Shown here piece after piece: positions 32,932 to 45,960 of a stretch of 64,000 nucleotides of DNA; within the stretch, counting starts at the first letter, position 1; every line of letters begins with the position of its first letter. The notes under the pieces were generated by a model. That model saw nothing but the letters and a program-made list of their open reading frames with translations. It did not search any database and had not been told where the DNA came from. The DNA lies in NCBI GenBank assembly GCA_949825025.1, contig OX463778.1:21110196-21174195 (forward strand), given 5' to 3'. The DNA is from Siphlonurus alternatus (Eukaryota; Arthropoda; Insecta; Ephemeroptera; Siphlonuridae). A program made the translations under genes and the position numbers.

Positions 32932-33923
32932 TATAGATATAATAAGCTATTCTATTTTGATGCTGTACTTAAATTACCCATATCCTTAATACGACAAAAT
33001 TAATTATTAAACCTTGCATCTTCCTGTCAGTTTCTTATTAGCTTGACATTATGTTTAAAATTTGAAAATTTTAAAAGATCCACATAAAAATTTACTACAC
33101 CATTTCTTATAATTGGTCAATAGAAAACACAAAATTATAAATCCCCTTTTCAATACATGTCATAGCAATGTGAATAAAAACTGTGTCTATTGTCATAATT
33201 ACATAGATACGAGAAGCATGAGATTACTTCTTTAGAATAACATTCCAGTTTTCCTGAGCTGTAATCCCCTTTTTTTAAATCCAACATTATTACTCTGAGT
33301 CAAAATTCAAAAAGTGACGTCAAGCCTTTTCTTGATGTCCTACTTATAAATAATGACAAGGGTTGAAACTTTCGTATTTCAACCCTCGCATAACCACACA
33401 GAAGTTGATAGGCAAGGTAGTAATGATCGCCGACTGCTTTCGATCGCTCTAATTATTGATAAGTTGCTCGAAAAGAGAAGGAATGACCCTACCTCATTAT
33501 TTGTACTCTGAAACAATAAAAAAGTGCCCACCAAAGTACATGAACTTAAGTGGACTTTTAAAGTGTACTATAAAAAAAAATGTTATTTTTTTTTCATCCA
33601 ATCAAATGAAAATGTCATTGTATACTTTGACTCTTGTAAAGTAACCATCATGTTCAGAACAAATTAACACGAGACAAAATATGTAAAAAAAAAGCTACAG
33701 AAGTGATGCACGGGAAGTTTAAAACTTCGTACGCCTGCTATTTAATAAGGTAAGATGCTATTTTCCTGCAACGTTTTTCATTTAACTCTCTTTATTTACC
33801 ATGCATGCAACTGCTACGAAAAATAGAATTAAAAATTCAAAATTTATTTAAAAAAAAAAATCATAGGAAGTAAGTAGCTTACAGTATACAAAAATACAAT
33901 ATATCTGCTGGTCCCATGTCAGG
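32932..33923. other. A/T-rich spacer with small hairpin
   Basis: AGGGTTGAAA and its complement (33359-33386) form a short hairpin that shares its ends with 8208-8264. A richer patch at 33405-33455 contains GATCGCCGACTGCTTTCGATC. No gene. Confidence 0.5.
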
Positions 33924-35380
<1,457 letters not shown>

Positions 35381-35700
35381 GACAGCCCTCCCACAAGCTT
35401 GCATGAACTTATAAGCTTTAGGCTTGCATGAGCTGTTTGGATCTCCCACTCAGCTTATGGTATATGATTAATTAAAATTAATAATTAAATGCTAACATGG
35501 AAAATTGTCAACTGTCACAGGTGGGTGTACAATTTTCACCAACTTTATGCGAAAAGACTATACTATAACGAGGGTGGTTAAGGGGTATAAAAAGAGGGTG
35601 TGTTTTTCTTCCTTTCCTCTGCTATAATATTATAATGTGTTCGTCCATTTTCTCTCGTCCCTTTAAAAAACACGGACCTTCATCATCACTCTAATGTTTT
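35381..35700. other. Complex island with TATA motif
   Basis: Contains CTTGCATGA near 35399 and again CTTGCATGAGCTG near 35424, then GAGGGTGGTTAAGGGGTATA and pyrimidine-rich sequence. No open frame. It is the best promoter-like patch in the window on base composition alone. Confidence 0.3.
35586..35593 (+). promoter_or_regulatory. Candidate TATA box
   Basis: TATAAAAA between GGGG and GAGGG matches the metazoan TATA consensus in GC-rich flanks. A start site near 35616-35620 would be predicted, in CTTTCCTCTGC. No transcript or downstream exon can be shown. Confidence 0.25.
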
Positions 35701-36670
35701 TTTTTTATATAATACTAATTTTTAACAAGGCTCTTCCATTATACGTATCCAAAACATTGTATTATATTTTGTTAGTAAAATTACATTTTATATTTATAAT
35801 ATTTTTATACTTACATGATTAAAAAAAAAATAAAGTAGTATTTATAGTTTAAATACTCATTTATGAAATGGATATAACATTACAATATATATAAAATATA
35901 ATAGATGATGAAAATATTACTATAAAAAAAATTTAGGTCAATATTTTTTTTACTATCATGTAATATTGGTTTATTGTCATTTGCGGATTTTTTTTTCTGT
36001 TACATTTTTCTCGATAACATGAAGTATAGATCTACATTGTTGCCAACTAACCATTTTTATAGATATGGTTAACTATTGGGTGTGTAGAATTATTGCTCAT
36101 TGCATGTAGAAAAAGTTGGAAGCTAATGAAGATAAAAAATGTAAGGTCACAATGGAGGAAATTGAACATTTTAAAATGTTACAATTGAAAATTTTCATCC
36201 TAAACTCATCCTTAATACGTCTAAATCTAATCATATTTCGTCCTTTTAATTATAAAACCTATCGTATTTCAGCCTCACTAAAAAAATACTTGTTTTTCTT
36301 CGGAAATAGCGCAAAAGAGTACGAAAAATTCAAGTACAGAGTTTTAAAATTTGAAAAAAAAAAAAAAAAAAAAAAAGAAAAAAGAAGCGATAAAATGTAT
36401 TTCAACTCGGGTGCCTTTAATCTGTTAGTTTTATGCTTACTTTAATTCTATCAATTGAAATATCCCATGCTAGTTAGTAGCAATGAAAATATCTGTGTAA
36501 AAGGCTATTTTTACAATATCAGAACAAAAGATATCTGTGAATATAATGACTTAACATCGAGTCAACTAATATAATGATCAGTCGAAAATGGTAGCATTGC
36601 ATAGAATGCATACTGAATAATATAATATTTAAATAAATTTCAGATAGAAAAATGTTATTATCATTTCCGA
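35701..36670. other. A/T-rich spacer
   Basis: A 109-codon plus-strand frame (36116-36445) starts MEANEDKKCKVTMEEIEHFK and runs into a poly-A/poly-lysine stretch. The first 20 residues look protein-like but no family is recognised and composition decays quickly, so it is not called as a gene. Confidence 0.45.
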
Positions 36671-36794
36671 GTTAATTTTATAGATGTTATTATAATATAA
36701 AAAAAGAACTAGAAATCAATAAAAAGTAATATTAAAAAAAAATAGAAAAGAAGAAGAATCTAAATCTAATCTTCTAAATCTTGTGACGAATTTA
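36671..36794 (+). repeat. Direct repeat T, copy 1
   Basis: Starts GTTAATTTTATAGATGT and ends CTTCTAAATCTTGTGACGAA. It is repeated in the same orientation at 37364-37484 with small indels. The pair encloses 569 bp that include a GC-richer island. Confidence 0.75.
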
Positions 36795-36879
36795 AAAACA
36801 CACCTTTTAGACGAGGGTAAAAAAAAAAAAAAAAAAATAGAGAACCACTCTCATTTTTAGAATTAAACCACACAAACTG

Positions 36880-37180
36880 CCATTATTTGTATACATGTTC
36901 GTGTGTTTGCGAGAGATCGAGAGAGAGAACTTTAATCATTGTAATGCGCACGGGGAAGACCAGCAATTGCTCACGTTGGGGCTATCACAAGGCGCCTGTT
37001 TGTCAGCTTCGCGTGTACTACAACTCGCACCGTGATGCTTGTTAGTTTTTTTTCTTGGCCAACGTTCAAATGACCTACCCCTGAAAACCTTTCGTCTACA
37101 AATTTGTGCGTGTTGGAGTGTGAGGGAAAAGAAAAGTGTTCTAACAAATCTAAAACGTTGTTCAATTTATTGTTCGATTA
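36880..37180. other. GC-richer island between direct repeats
   Basis: Complex sequence including GAGAGATCGAGAGAGAG, CACGGGGAAGACC and AGGCGCCTG. Frames of 64 codons (minus) and 100 codons (plus) overlap it. The minus one starts MNNVLDLLEHFSFPSHSNTH and is not recognisable. Confidence 0.35.
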
Positions 37181-37363
37181 CACTGATGAAATCAAAGAAA
37201 TCAATGGCCTTTTATAATAAGTGTATATATATATATATATATCAGTTTTTAATTTTTTTTATATTATATATTATATATATATATATAAAACTTTTAAATA
37301 CTGATTATGTTTCTGTATATATATTAATGTTGCGATATTAATGTTATATCCTATAATTTCTGT

Positions 37364-37484
37364 GTTAATTTTTAAAGATGTAATTATAATACAAGAAAAA
37401 AAGTTGAACTACAAATCAATAAAAAAAAATAATATTAAAAAAATTATACATTTTTTTAATCTTCTAAATCTTGTGACGAATTTA
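37364..37484 (+). repeat. Direct repeat T, copy 2
   Basis: Copy of 36671-36794, preceded by TA-rich sequence (37220-37290). It ends with the same CTTCTAAATCTTGTGACGAA. Confidence 0.75.
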
Positions 37485-38149
37485 TAAAGTCGATAGTATT
37501 TCATCATCTTATTCATGTACGATCGAATTAGATTATATGAAATATATACTAGTTTATGATAATTATACTCATAATTATTTGATTAATAATCAAGATTGAA
37601 TTATAGCTAATATTCTCATAAAAATGTATTTATATAATTTTATATACATACAGTCTACACAAATACATTATTTTCTACGTTTTTATCAAGAAAATTCACA
37701 AACCTACAAAAAAAGGTATATAAACTGAATGAGTGATGTGAAAAGGGATATCCCATTCACAAAAAGGTCCAGTCACAAAAAAATAAAAAACAAACATGTA
37801 GAGCCACTAGCTTTTTCTGAGCCCTCACCTTCACTGCTTATAATTTATTTATATGTTTATAATGTATTTTATTTAATACTTCTATTTTTTGTTGAAAGAA
37901 ATATATGTTTAAATATTTTCCACATGGATGAGCAAATGAATTAGCTTTAACTAAAAACTGCCATACTGGAATATTGAAACAGCATGAAGGAAGTTTCTTA
38001 TGCTTCTATTTATATTTACCACACTAATATATTCATCATGTATTAAATACCGTGTCAGTAATGTATCTTCCGGGAAATATATGTTGTTGATTATGGTGGT
38101 GGTGTGTTTAGTTTTAGTAGTACAGCATAAAAAAATTAATTTGAGAATA
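37485..38149. other. A/T-rich spacer
   Basis: No gene recognised. A 71-codon frame at 37729-37944 starts MSDVKRDIPFTKRSSHKKIK and then becomes hydrophobic (LLIIYLYVYNVFYLILLFF); no homologue comes to mind. Confidence 0.45.
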
Positions 38150-38204
38150 AGGAAAGAGAGAGAGAGGGGGAAAGAGTGGGAATTTGAGAATATGGAAAAA
38201 GAGA

Positions 38205-38256
<52 letters not shown>

Positions 38257-38265
38257 GAAAGAGAG
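38150..38265. repeat. GA-rich / (GA)n microsatellite
   Basis: Purine-rich sequence with pure GA at about 38204-38252. It gives three Ser-Leu-rich minus-strand frames. Confidence 0.9.
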
Positions 38266-38560
38266 AGGGCTGGAGGGTGTTGTGAGTGACATGGGCTAGA
38301 TTTAGTAGATGCCATTCTTTGCTCCCTGCTGCAAACTGGCACATCAGGCAGGCAGACATCTAGTAGTAAGAACAAGCAGCAGCTTCTCGTTGATGCATAA
38401 GCAGCAAAGCAGTCTGTGGCATTCCGAGCATCCACAAGATGAAATATTGACGTTCTTGTTCCTACACTATATGCATGCGACCCTCCTTTGTTTCATTAAC
38501 GCTTTTTACCTACACATTGTTTTATGTGTGGTTACCACACGTATATTATAATACATACCT
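38266..38560. other. Complex island beside (GA)n
   Basis: Sequence of high complexity. On the minus strand TTGTTCTTACTACTAG (ending at 38360) resembles a 3' splice site and is followed by an open frame starting MSACLMCQFAAGSKEWHLLN, which continues into the microsatellite. No domain is recognised. It could be an untranslated exon or conserved non-coding DNA. Confidence 0.35.
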
Positions 38561-39179
38561 CGTATGGTGACGTAATCCATATGGCCTATGTCCACGTTCA
38601 ATCCCTCAGGATTATAGCATGGTAGGATTTATTATATTAAAATATAGAATTTAATTAAATGTACATTTGTAAATAGTTTGTCTAAAAAAAAAATTGGTAA
38701 AAATTTGTGTAGTGAAAACATGAAATAATTTTGTGTAATATGGTAAAATTAATGTTGATGAGAGATTGAGAATTTTTAATAAGATAAAAGCTTATATTTT
38801 AAAGGCTTTTTTTTACTACAAATTTCGCATTATATTCATAAACAGAACGAATATTTATAAAATATATTATATTACGTAAATATTTTTATTTATGTGTTTT
38901 TTTTTTAAAAAAGAGTAATAAATATTATTACAAAATGTGAAATAATAAAAGGTATTATATCATGTATATAAATATGAAAGAGAAATTGATACAGCTATAT
39001 TATACTGATGATGACGGTATTCGTTACAAACATATATATATTTACATATATATACATTCATATTAATAAATGGGGAAGGGTATGAGAGCTCATTGTGAAG
39101 TCAAATTAGGTAGCAACACCGTTTTTAATTAAGAGACGATGTTTTTATACGTTCGAACGATTCAATGTTACGGTGAAAA
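38561..39179. other. A/T-rich spacer
   Basis: Nothing recognised. Confidence 0.6.
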
Positions 39180-39600
39180 GTAGGGAGAAAGGGTTGCCTT
39201 TCACTCACTCCTGTGCCCATCATTTCGTCCAGTTCTATATGGACACAGCAAGCAAGGGCTGTTGGCAATTGTAATCAATGAACTATATATGTAACAGAGA
39301 GAAAGTGAGTATATATAGAAACTGGAATAGAATCTCTCTCTTTTTCTCTTTATCTTATTTTCTCTTTCACTCTGTTGACATGATGAAGGCAACTCTCTCT
39401 TAAAGCTATAATATTTACACTACATTGGACTACTCTCTCTGTTAATACTGAGAGGGTTTGAAATGACCATTAATGGTGCAGTGTTGGTGCCAGATGACAG
39501 CTCGACCTTTCTCACACTAGATGCCTCTGTCACTCTCTCTTCTGTCTGTCTGTCTCTTTCCTGTCCCTCTCTTCACCTGAAATTAGTTTTATAATACTCA
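39180..39600. other. Pyrimidine-rich complex island
   Basis: CT-rich runs (CTCTCTCTTTTTCTC, TCTGTCTGTCTGTCTC) are interleaved with complex sequence such as GGTGCCAGATGACAGCTCGACC. No coding frame is supported. Confidence 0.35.
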
Positions 39601-39713
39601 CTAACAACTCAATAAGTGAACCTTACACAAACAAAAGACAAACGTTCTATGTGTTGTTAAATTGCTTCCAACAATAACACTTCAATTTAATTGTAACCTT
39701 TAAGGTCACATGT

Positions 39714-39740
39714 ACAGTCTTAGACAAAATTAATGAGACA
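39714..39740 (+). mobile_element. Tc1-like terminal repeat remnant
   Basis: ACAGTCTTAGACAAAATTAA followed by TGAGACA resembles the outer ends of insect Tc1-type transposons. No matching inverted end or transposase frame is visible; related words (TGTCAATTGTCTCAAAATATT) occur at about 39916-39937. A solo or heavily decayed element is likely. Confidence 0.35.
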
Positions 39741-40150
39741 GCGTGTACGTACTGTACCAATATTTATGTCCTACTCTGTATGATTTTAATCTGTAATCTA
39801 GTTTAATTTGATGGGCAATATTTTAAAATATATATGAAATCTTATACTACAGTATATGCATGGTCATATTGAAAATACATTGAATGCCATCAGGGGGTAT
39901 ACATGACCAAAATGTGTCAATTGTCTCAAAATATTAACCAATCAATCATAAATGCCATCCACGAACGTATTGTACGCCAACGCACGCTGTGTAGTGAAAA
40001 ACAACAAATATTGGTTTGACGCTGCAAGCATGTTAAAAATGTTGGTCAGCAGTATTTCAATATATATTTAGTCCATATATAATCGGATGTAAAAACTATA
40101 TAAATACTATAAAACCACAAATGTTATATAGGTACTTCAATTTAATAATA
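39741..40150. other. Spacer with possible transposon relic
   Basis: Mostly A/T-rich; 39950-40030 is richer (ACGAACGTATTGTACGCC, ACGCACGCTGTGTAGTG). It may be the interior of the Tc1-like relic but has no readable frame. Confidence 0.4.
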
Positions 40151-40405
40151 CTAACTAAATTTGAAACTACGAACCTTCCAAAAACCTAAATTGAGCATTT
40201 CGCGGGCTCATTGGGAACTGGGGCAAACACGATCTTGAAATCCATTCTATGGTATTTGCCTGCGACTGAGGGAAACGTGGAAACCTCAGTCAGGATGGAC
40301 GCTATAGCTATTGTCAATGGACCGAAAGTGCAATGGTTCAAAGCTACCACATAGTGGAAAAACGCAACGATTTACTCCTGGGTAGGCAATGTAATTTTTG
40401 TTGAA
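40151..40405 (-). mobile_element. SINE copy
   Basis: In reverse complement it aligns with 50310-50535: TTTTTCCACTATGTGG / CTTTTCCACCATGTAA, then CATTGCACTTTCGGTCCATT / CATTGCACTTCCGGTCCATC, then CTGAGGTTTCCACGTTTCCC, then GAGCCCGCGAAATGCT. This is the most extensive match among the SINE copies here. Confidence 0.75.
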
Positions 40406-41572
40406 AATGGTCAGTGATCTGACGAGACCAGATCAAAGGAACTACCTCCCACAGTATTTCGAAATTTGATTCTATGTAAATTTTTTACAACTTCTTGCAG
40501 AAATTTAACATAATAGTTTATTGTAACGGTGTAATTGAATTGATATTGTTAATTTTTAACTGCATGTACAAATATTTGTATAATTTAATTATTATTATCA
40601 CTGTTACACTTCTTATCTGTAGCGAAATAATTTAAAGATTGTGAACTAACTTTTATTTTTTAATTCATACCTCTGAATTTTCTAATGCATAAACGAAATG
40701 AGATCAATCACCTTGAGGCACCATAGTAATATTATACCTTTGAAATATTAATTTGATTTTCTGTCTTTTTTTGAGAAATTCTCTCAATATCTCTTTTATC
40801 ATTGAAACTGTTTTTAAGCAATTTATTAAGCAAACAATAACAGCTCTTCTTTCAAATAATAAAATTTTTCTGTAAATATTTGTAAATGTAATGTGCGTAT
40901 TCCTCATCAGTATTAGTTTTAAGTATTAAGAAAAAAAAAATAATAAGACTGAGGAAAACTCCTTACACGAAGAAATAGTTGGCCATTTAAATATTTAATT
41001 TGAATTTTGTCATTTAAAATAAAAGAAGCTCTTGGGACTTTTATGAGTAGAATCTCAACGTACAAAGTTAATTCTATATCTTCGCACCTAGAGACAAATT
41101 AAATTTTAATTACTTTAAAAGACCTTTTAATTATTTTTACTAAAATATTCATCTTCATGATGCAATTAAAATTTAATCATGATATTAAAACACCTTGTTA
41201 ATTTTTTTATTTGTTTGTCTCAAATTAATTCAATTCCAAGTATAAAACGTCCAATTGTTTGCTTGCTTTTTTTCTTTCATTATAATTATGAGTCTACAGA
41301 CTCTCAGTTCTATTATAATTTCTTTTCACGTTTTGATTTGCATATTTATAACTATACAGATTGTACAGAGTTAGTCATAAAGAGTACAAAGAGATAGGTA
41401 TACTGACTTAATTTGACTTTCACTATAGCCAAGGTAATAAAAATGCTGCTGGCTTACCCCGTAAGGAATATGGCGTCATGTTATGTTATACAATATTGTA
41501 AATTGTAACTTGAAACAGTTTTAATTTACAGTTTCAAAAGCCATATTTCACCAAGAAGGTAGCATTCGTCTA
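40406..41572. other. A/T-rich spacer
   Basis: No gene recognised. Confidence 0.55.
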
Positions 41573-41625
41573 ATTGGACTAGGTAAACGTGGAAACCTCA
41601 TTCAGGATGGCCGGTAGTAACATCA
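41573..41625 (-). mobile_element. SINE fragment
   Basis: Reverse complement contains GGCCATCCTGAATGAGGTTT and CCACGTTTACC, the central module of the SINE at 40151-40405. It is truncated on both sides. Confidence 0.65.
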
Positions 41626-42356
41626 ATACTATCAATCATCAATAATAATTGCACTCTATTCTCAGTACGTTTATAACTAATAATAAATTTATTTTTAAAC
41701 ATCACGAAAGGTAATTTGAAGCTCATTAATTCTACGACTGATGAAAGTCAATAATTGACAAAAGTTCCTGTAAAGTATGAGCACGTTTTGGTTGCGTGCA
41801 GGGTTGCCGCCTCTCCTTCGTACCAGGGGCAACGTGGACACATGCTAACTGTTCTCGACACAGATAAATTGTCGTTGACAGTCTACCAGACGTACACACA
41901 TATTATACGAAAAAACCCTTCTTTAGTCACGATATATGGTTTCAAAAATATTTTATACTCAGCAATTATTATGAGAATGAAATTACTACTGTACTCTATT
42001 TTATAATATAAAATTCAATATTGATGCATGTCACATATATATTATTATATATGGAATATGTTATTTAGGCAACAAGTATACAAACATTATTGATTAATTA
42101 TTCATGGCATGTTGGTTTGTAATAATTATTTATCATGAAAATGTTATTTTTTTTGAATAATATAATATGTATACACACAAAATATAAACAAGTATAGCAA
42201 AATAGTATAGAAATATTGATTAATAATTTCAATTTCAATAAAAGGCACGTAAATAAAAATCGCATATTCATAAAAATATATAATATAAAAACTACATGGT
42301 TGGAACGTCAATGCATTATTCGAAAATATGTAAATAGAGACATCTGTTGGCGAAGG
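41626..42356. other. A/T-rich spacer
   Basis: A richer patch at 41755-41900 contains GTTGCGTGCAGGGTTGCC and an 83-codon frame without recognisable domains. No gene called. Confidence 0.45.
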
Positions 42357-42395
42357 AACTAAATGGAATGTACAGTCTGTACATTCCATTTAGTT
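42357..42395. repeat. 39-bp perfect palindrome
   Basis: AACTAAATGGAATGTACAG, one central T, and the exact complement: 19 + 1 + 19 bases with no mismatch. It stands alone in A/T-rich sequence and matches no other repeat in the window. Confidence 0.95.
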
Positions 42396-42639
42396 GTACA
42401 GTGAATCTCACATAAATTGTTTTCAATCCAGTGTATTTTCTTTACGTTAAGAGATTTTAACGCTGGATTTTGAAACATTTCGATACCTAGAGTGTACTTC
42501 TTTAAAATTAACAAAAATTTTTCAATAGCATTATTGTTGTCTTTTTTAATTTATGTTTGATTTTTAATAAATTTAAAGTGTTAACTGTGTACTTGACGAA
42601 GAATAATATATGGTTTCATTTTTTAAAAATTAGAAGGTC

Positions 42640-42925
42640 GTGAGTTCGATACAAGGCACTGCTGTTTTTTTTTTCATTCACATGGTCGTAACTAAAGAAC
42701 ACTCACTTTACCATCTGTGAGAGGTTGATGGCATTCTCCGTTAACTACCAAGCATTCTTATAGAGATTTCCATGGTTACCTCAGTCACAAATAGGTTAAT
42801 GCTAGTATGGATTGTAAGGGCATTAAAAGGGTCACACAAAATTCTAAGCAATGCAAAGCCAGGTTCTTGAAAAGCTAGGAAATTTAAGTTTAAACTCATT
42901 TTGTGACCAGTGCTCTACAGCAGCA
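42640..42925 (+). mobile_element. SINE copy with tRNA-like head
   Basis: AGGTCGTGAGTTCGATAC contains a B-box-like GTTCGATAC. It is followed by a T run, a linker, the shared module ATTTCCATGGTTACCTCAGT and an end matching GTGACCAGT in the arms of palindrome D. The head-then-body order supports a tRNA-derived SINE. The A box is unclear and the copy is diverged. Confidence 0.55.
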
Positions 42926-43279
42926 TTTAGTTAAAAAAATCAAAGTTTACATACCATGTTGTATAATTAAGCCAATAATGACGACCAATATTCATCACCC
43001 TTCTTGTGCGACATTGTGACATTTTTTTATTTTTATATACAAATGCCTAATTAGAGTAATTAGTTATGTAGTTCGTCTCTTTTTTACATTAAATAAACTT
43101 GTATTAAATTCTCACATTCTTGATGATGTGAATTTCCTTTTTGACGCATTTCATTTAGATGTTTGTGATAATATGAGACATATATATATGTAAAATAATA
43201 ATTTGTAAGCTTGTGATTATATAATGAGACATATATAAAATAATAATAATATAAAAAATATATTCCTTTGTTCTTCTCC
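42926..43279. other. A/T-rich spacer
   Basis: Nothing recognised. Confidence 0.6.
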
Positions 43280-43400
43280 AGATAATGAGCTACGTAGAAG
43301 TGACACCGACGTCTGTTTCGCGCAACGAGTCGACGTCATTTATAATTAACGTGGCTGTTTGGAACCTCCCTCCTCCTTTCGTAGCACTTTTACAGTATTT
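43280..43400 (+). other. Candidate coding-like segment
   Basis: A polypyrimidine stretch TTCCTTTGTTCTTCTCCAG ends at 43281, an excellent 3' splice-site match. Open sequence with balanced codons follows: ATG at 43285 reads MSYVEVTPTSVSRNESTSFI and continues to WNLPPPFV. The frame degrades to F/L/Y-rich residues and stops at 43479. No clear donor follows and no family is recognised. Confidence 0.25.
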
Positions 43401-43559
43401 AATTAGCTACTGTTTTAGTCAATTTTTTAATATGGATCACTCTCTCATTTCCTTTTTTAATGAATTTCTGTACTATTAACAAAATTTCTATACCGTCGTC
43501 TGTTGAATGAAAAATAATTTGATAAATTTATTTATTTATAATTTAATAAAAATTGTAAA

Positions 43560-44060
43560 TTTTTAATTCAATCGCATTGCAATCCTATTGTTTCTAAGTC
43601 ACTTCCTACTGACATGTAGTGACTTGTATTGTTATGTCACTGTTCCAATATGGTCACGAGAAATGTGGTAAATTTTGTGATCAATGAAGCAGTGTAGTGT
43701 ATGATAGGACGCCGATGAGAGTTATCATGCTAGACAGGAGGTCCAGTTTGTCCAATTGTGACATTTTTGATGTGATTGGCTGTACAGTTATGGATAATAA
43801 TACTGGACCACTTCACAAGCTGGAGTTTTAAAATGAGCACCAACAGTTCACTCGCCATGTTGAACGGCAACACTGCCTATTAAATCTTGTCAGATTAGCC
43901 AAGCGAATGAACTGATGATGGTCCTCACTTCAACACTCCCTCATCCAAAGTGTTCCAATTTTATTGTCCTTAACTGTACACCTCTGGACAACATGAACTT
44001 TACCCCTGCTCTCCTTATTGTTGGTGTTGTTACGCTGTGTATGGGGTCTTAAGGGACCTA
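43560..44060. other. Complex island, unclassified
   Basis: About 450 bp with near-balanced composition (AATTGTGACATTTTTGATGTGA, ACATGAACTTTACCCC), unlike both flanks. All frames are interrupted. It could be a decayed transposon interior or conserved non-coding DNA. Confidence 0.35.
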
Positions 44061-44876
44061 AACTCTTTTGATATTGATAGAATAGCTCCTCTTCTCACCT
44101 TACCCAAAATAAAAATCTGCATTTTTTTGTCTTTGGAGTTACAGCTGTAGCAAATAACACAGTGATAAAATTCATCGTGTCTAGAGATGTACATTACACA
44201 ACATAGGCACAAAAATATTGATAATTATTAAGTCTAATATTTGTTTCCAAAATTACTTTAGTTTATAATAAAAATTCGAAACAAATATTTAATTTTAAAG
44301 GAGTGTGATTAACATAATTGTTGTATGTTTATATTTCATTAATTTAAATTTATAGTTTTGAATAAGGTGATATAAAAAATAAATTACTTAGAGTAATTTC
44401 CAGCGCATTAAGGTGTTTTGAAATTATGCAATTAAAAGTAATAAAAGCTTATTAAAATTATGCAATTAATTATTGTTTCATGTGCAACGAAATGGTTTAT
44501 TAAGATTAAATAATTATGTTTAATTAATTAGGTGTAAATAACATAATTGTGTAGTGACCGAATTAATTAAAGGTTTCAGTACAAATAATAATAATAAATA
44601 AATAGGTAAATATTGAACCATTTGATCACACGTCTCACTAAATACATGCATTGATACATAAATACGCAAACTTTATGAATTATGCTGTTAATTACATACT
44701 AGAGTTTAATACTGTGTAAATAAGAATGTATGTATTGGAATATTACACAATATGCAGTGTGTATGTGTAGAAGCAAAATTAAGTTATAATTAATGTTCAG
44801 TCAGAAAGAGGAAGGTAATAGAGAAAAATGAACACAGTTTTTAAAAAAAAATAAATTGTGTTTTCTACTTCGATTA
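44061..44876. other. A/T-rich spacer
   Basis: No gene recognised. An (AAT)n-like tail, TACAAATAATAATAATAAAT, occurs near 44580. Confidence 0.6.
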
Positions 44877-45303
44877 TTAAGGTAGAGATAACACGGATCA
44901 GCTGTTCAACGTAGTCCCCTTTGATGAACATGATGTAAACCTTAGCAAATTCACAAAAGAATCTGAAATTTTTTTGAGAATTTTTTTTGAGAGGCAGATA
45001 TTAGTGCCTAAAAGCCATAGAAAAAGTATCAAAACAATTTAACGAGCCGATTTTTTTAATTAAGTTTTTAGTTTGTCTCTCCATGGGAAAGCCCTATATA
45101 CATACGGAAAAATAAAAAAATTAATTAAAAAATCGTCTCTTTAAATTGTTTTGAAATTTTTTCTATTATATGGCTTCCACTGCTTTCAGGCACTAATATC
45201 TGCCTCTTAAAAAAATATAATAATTTTTGTGAATTTGCTAAGGTTTACATGTTAATCAAAGGGGACTACGTCGAACAGCTGATCGGCGTTATCTCTACCT
45301 TAA
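44877..45303. mobile_element. TTAA-flanked palindromic MITE, copy 2
   Basis: Exact TTAA at 44877-44880 and 45300-45303. Termini GGTAGAGATAACACGGATCA and TGATCGGCGTTATCTCTACC mirror each other, and pairing continues through CAGCTGTTC...GAACAGCTG and AGTCCCCTTTGAT...ATCAAAGGGGACT to a centre near 45090. The outer 14-16 bases equal those of the element at 10220-10575, but the interiors are unrelated. Confidence 0.88.
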
Positions 45304-45736
45304 GCCACAAACCTAATTTCATGTTTTGTGGTGAGGTATGTTATTGATCACACAGGAAAAGCAGACAAATGGTATAGAAATTAGCCTACATGTCAATTTA
45401 TGTTTGTTTAACTTTTTTTGGAAAGCATTGTACTTTTCTAGACTTTATTCGAATTTAAACAATATAATAATATATTTTAATATATATTATAAATTTAATT
45501 ATTATTCTTGAGAGCTAGATTATTTATTATGACATATAAAATAAACATAAAGATTGCATGTAATTTTCAAAATGTCCTCTCTTCATCTACTAAAATATTA
45601 AAATATCATTGTCTATATTTACTTTTGTATATATATATATTAAACTGTCATGCAGCATTTTCTTTGTTTTTCTCATCATATTATATCTTAGCAGGTGCCT
45701 TGGTCACACACACAGCATGATTACAGTTGACTAGTC
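45304..45736. other. A/T-rich spacer
   Basis: Nothing recognised. A 70-codon frame is unsupported. Confidence 0.6.

Positions 45737-45772
<36 letters not shown>
45737..45772. repeat. (AAT)n microsatellite
   Basis: Twelve uninterrupted ATA/TAA triplets, followed by a complex island. Confidence 0.95.
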
Positions 45773-45960
45773 TGCTCGTGGTAGGATCGTCATCGTGTGT
45801 TATTTCAACATCCGTGCCTCATGCCCATAACCACCTATTCCCCACAAGGCTATGTGGTTGTGGGGTGACTGCTTATTAGCGACTATAACAGTAGCTGATG
45901 CCGTGCTCACAATATACTGCTTATACTACGGGTGCCTTGTAGTACCAACCAGGTATAATA
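45773..45960. other. Complex island with hairpin
   Basis: CCCCACAA (45840-45847) pairs exactly with TTGTGGGG (45858-45865) around a 10-base loop. The surrounding sequence is non-repetitive and GC-richer. No open frame. Confidence 0.4.

Noticed and set aside
36116..36445. 109-codon frame with an acidic/basic start
   Set aside because: It runs through a long A homopolymer giving poly-lysine; there is no recognised domain and the middle is hydrophobic A/T-rich sequence typical of chance frames.
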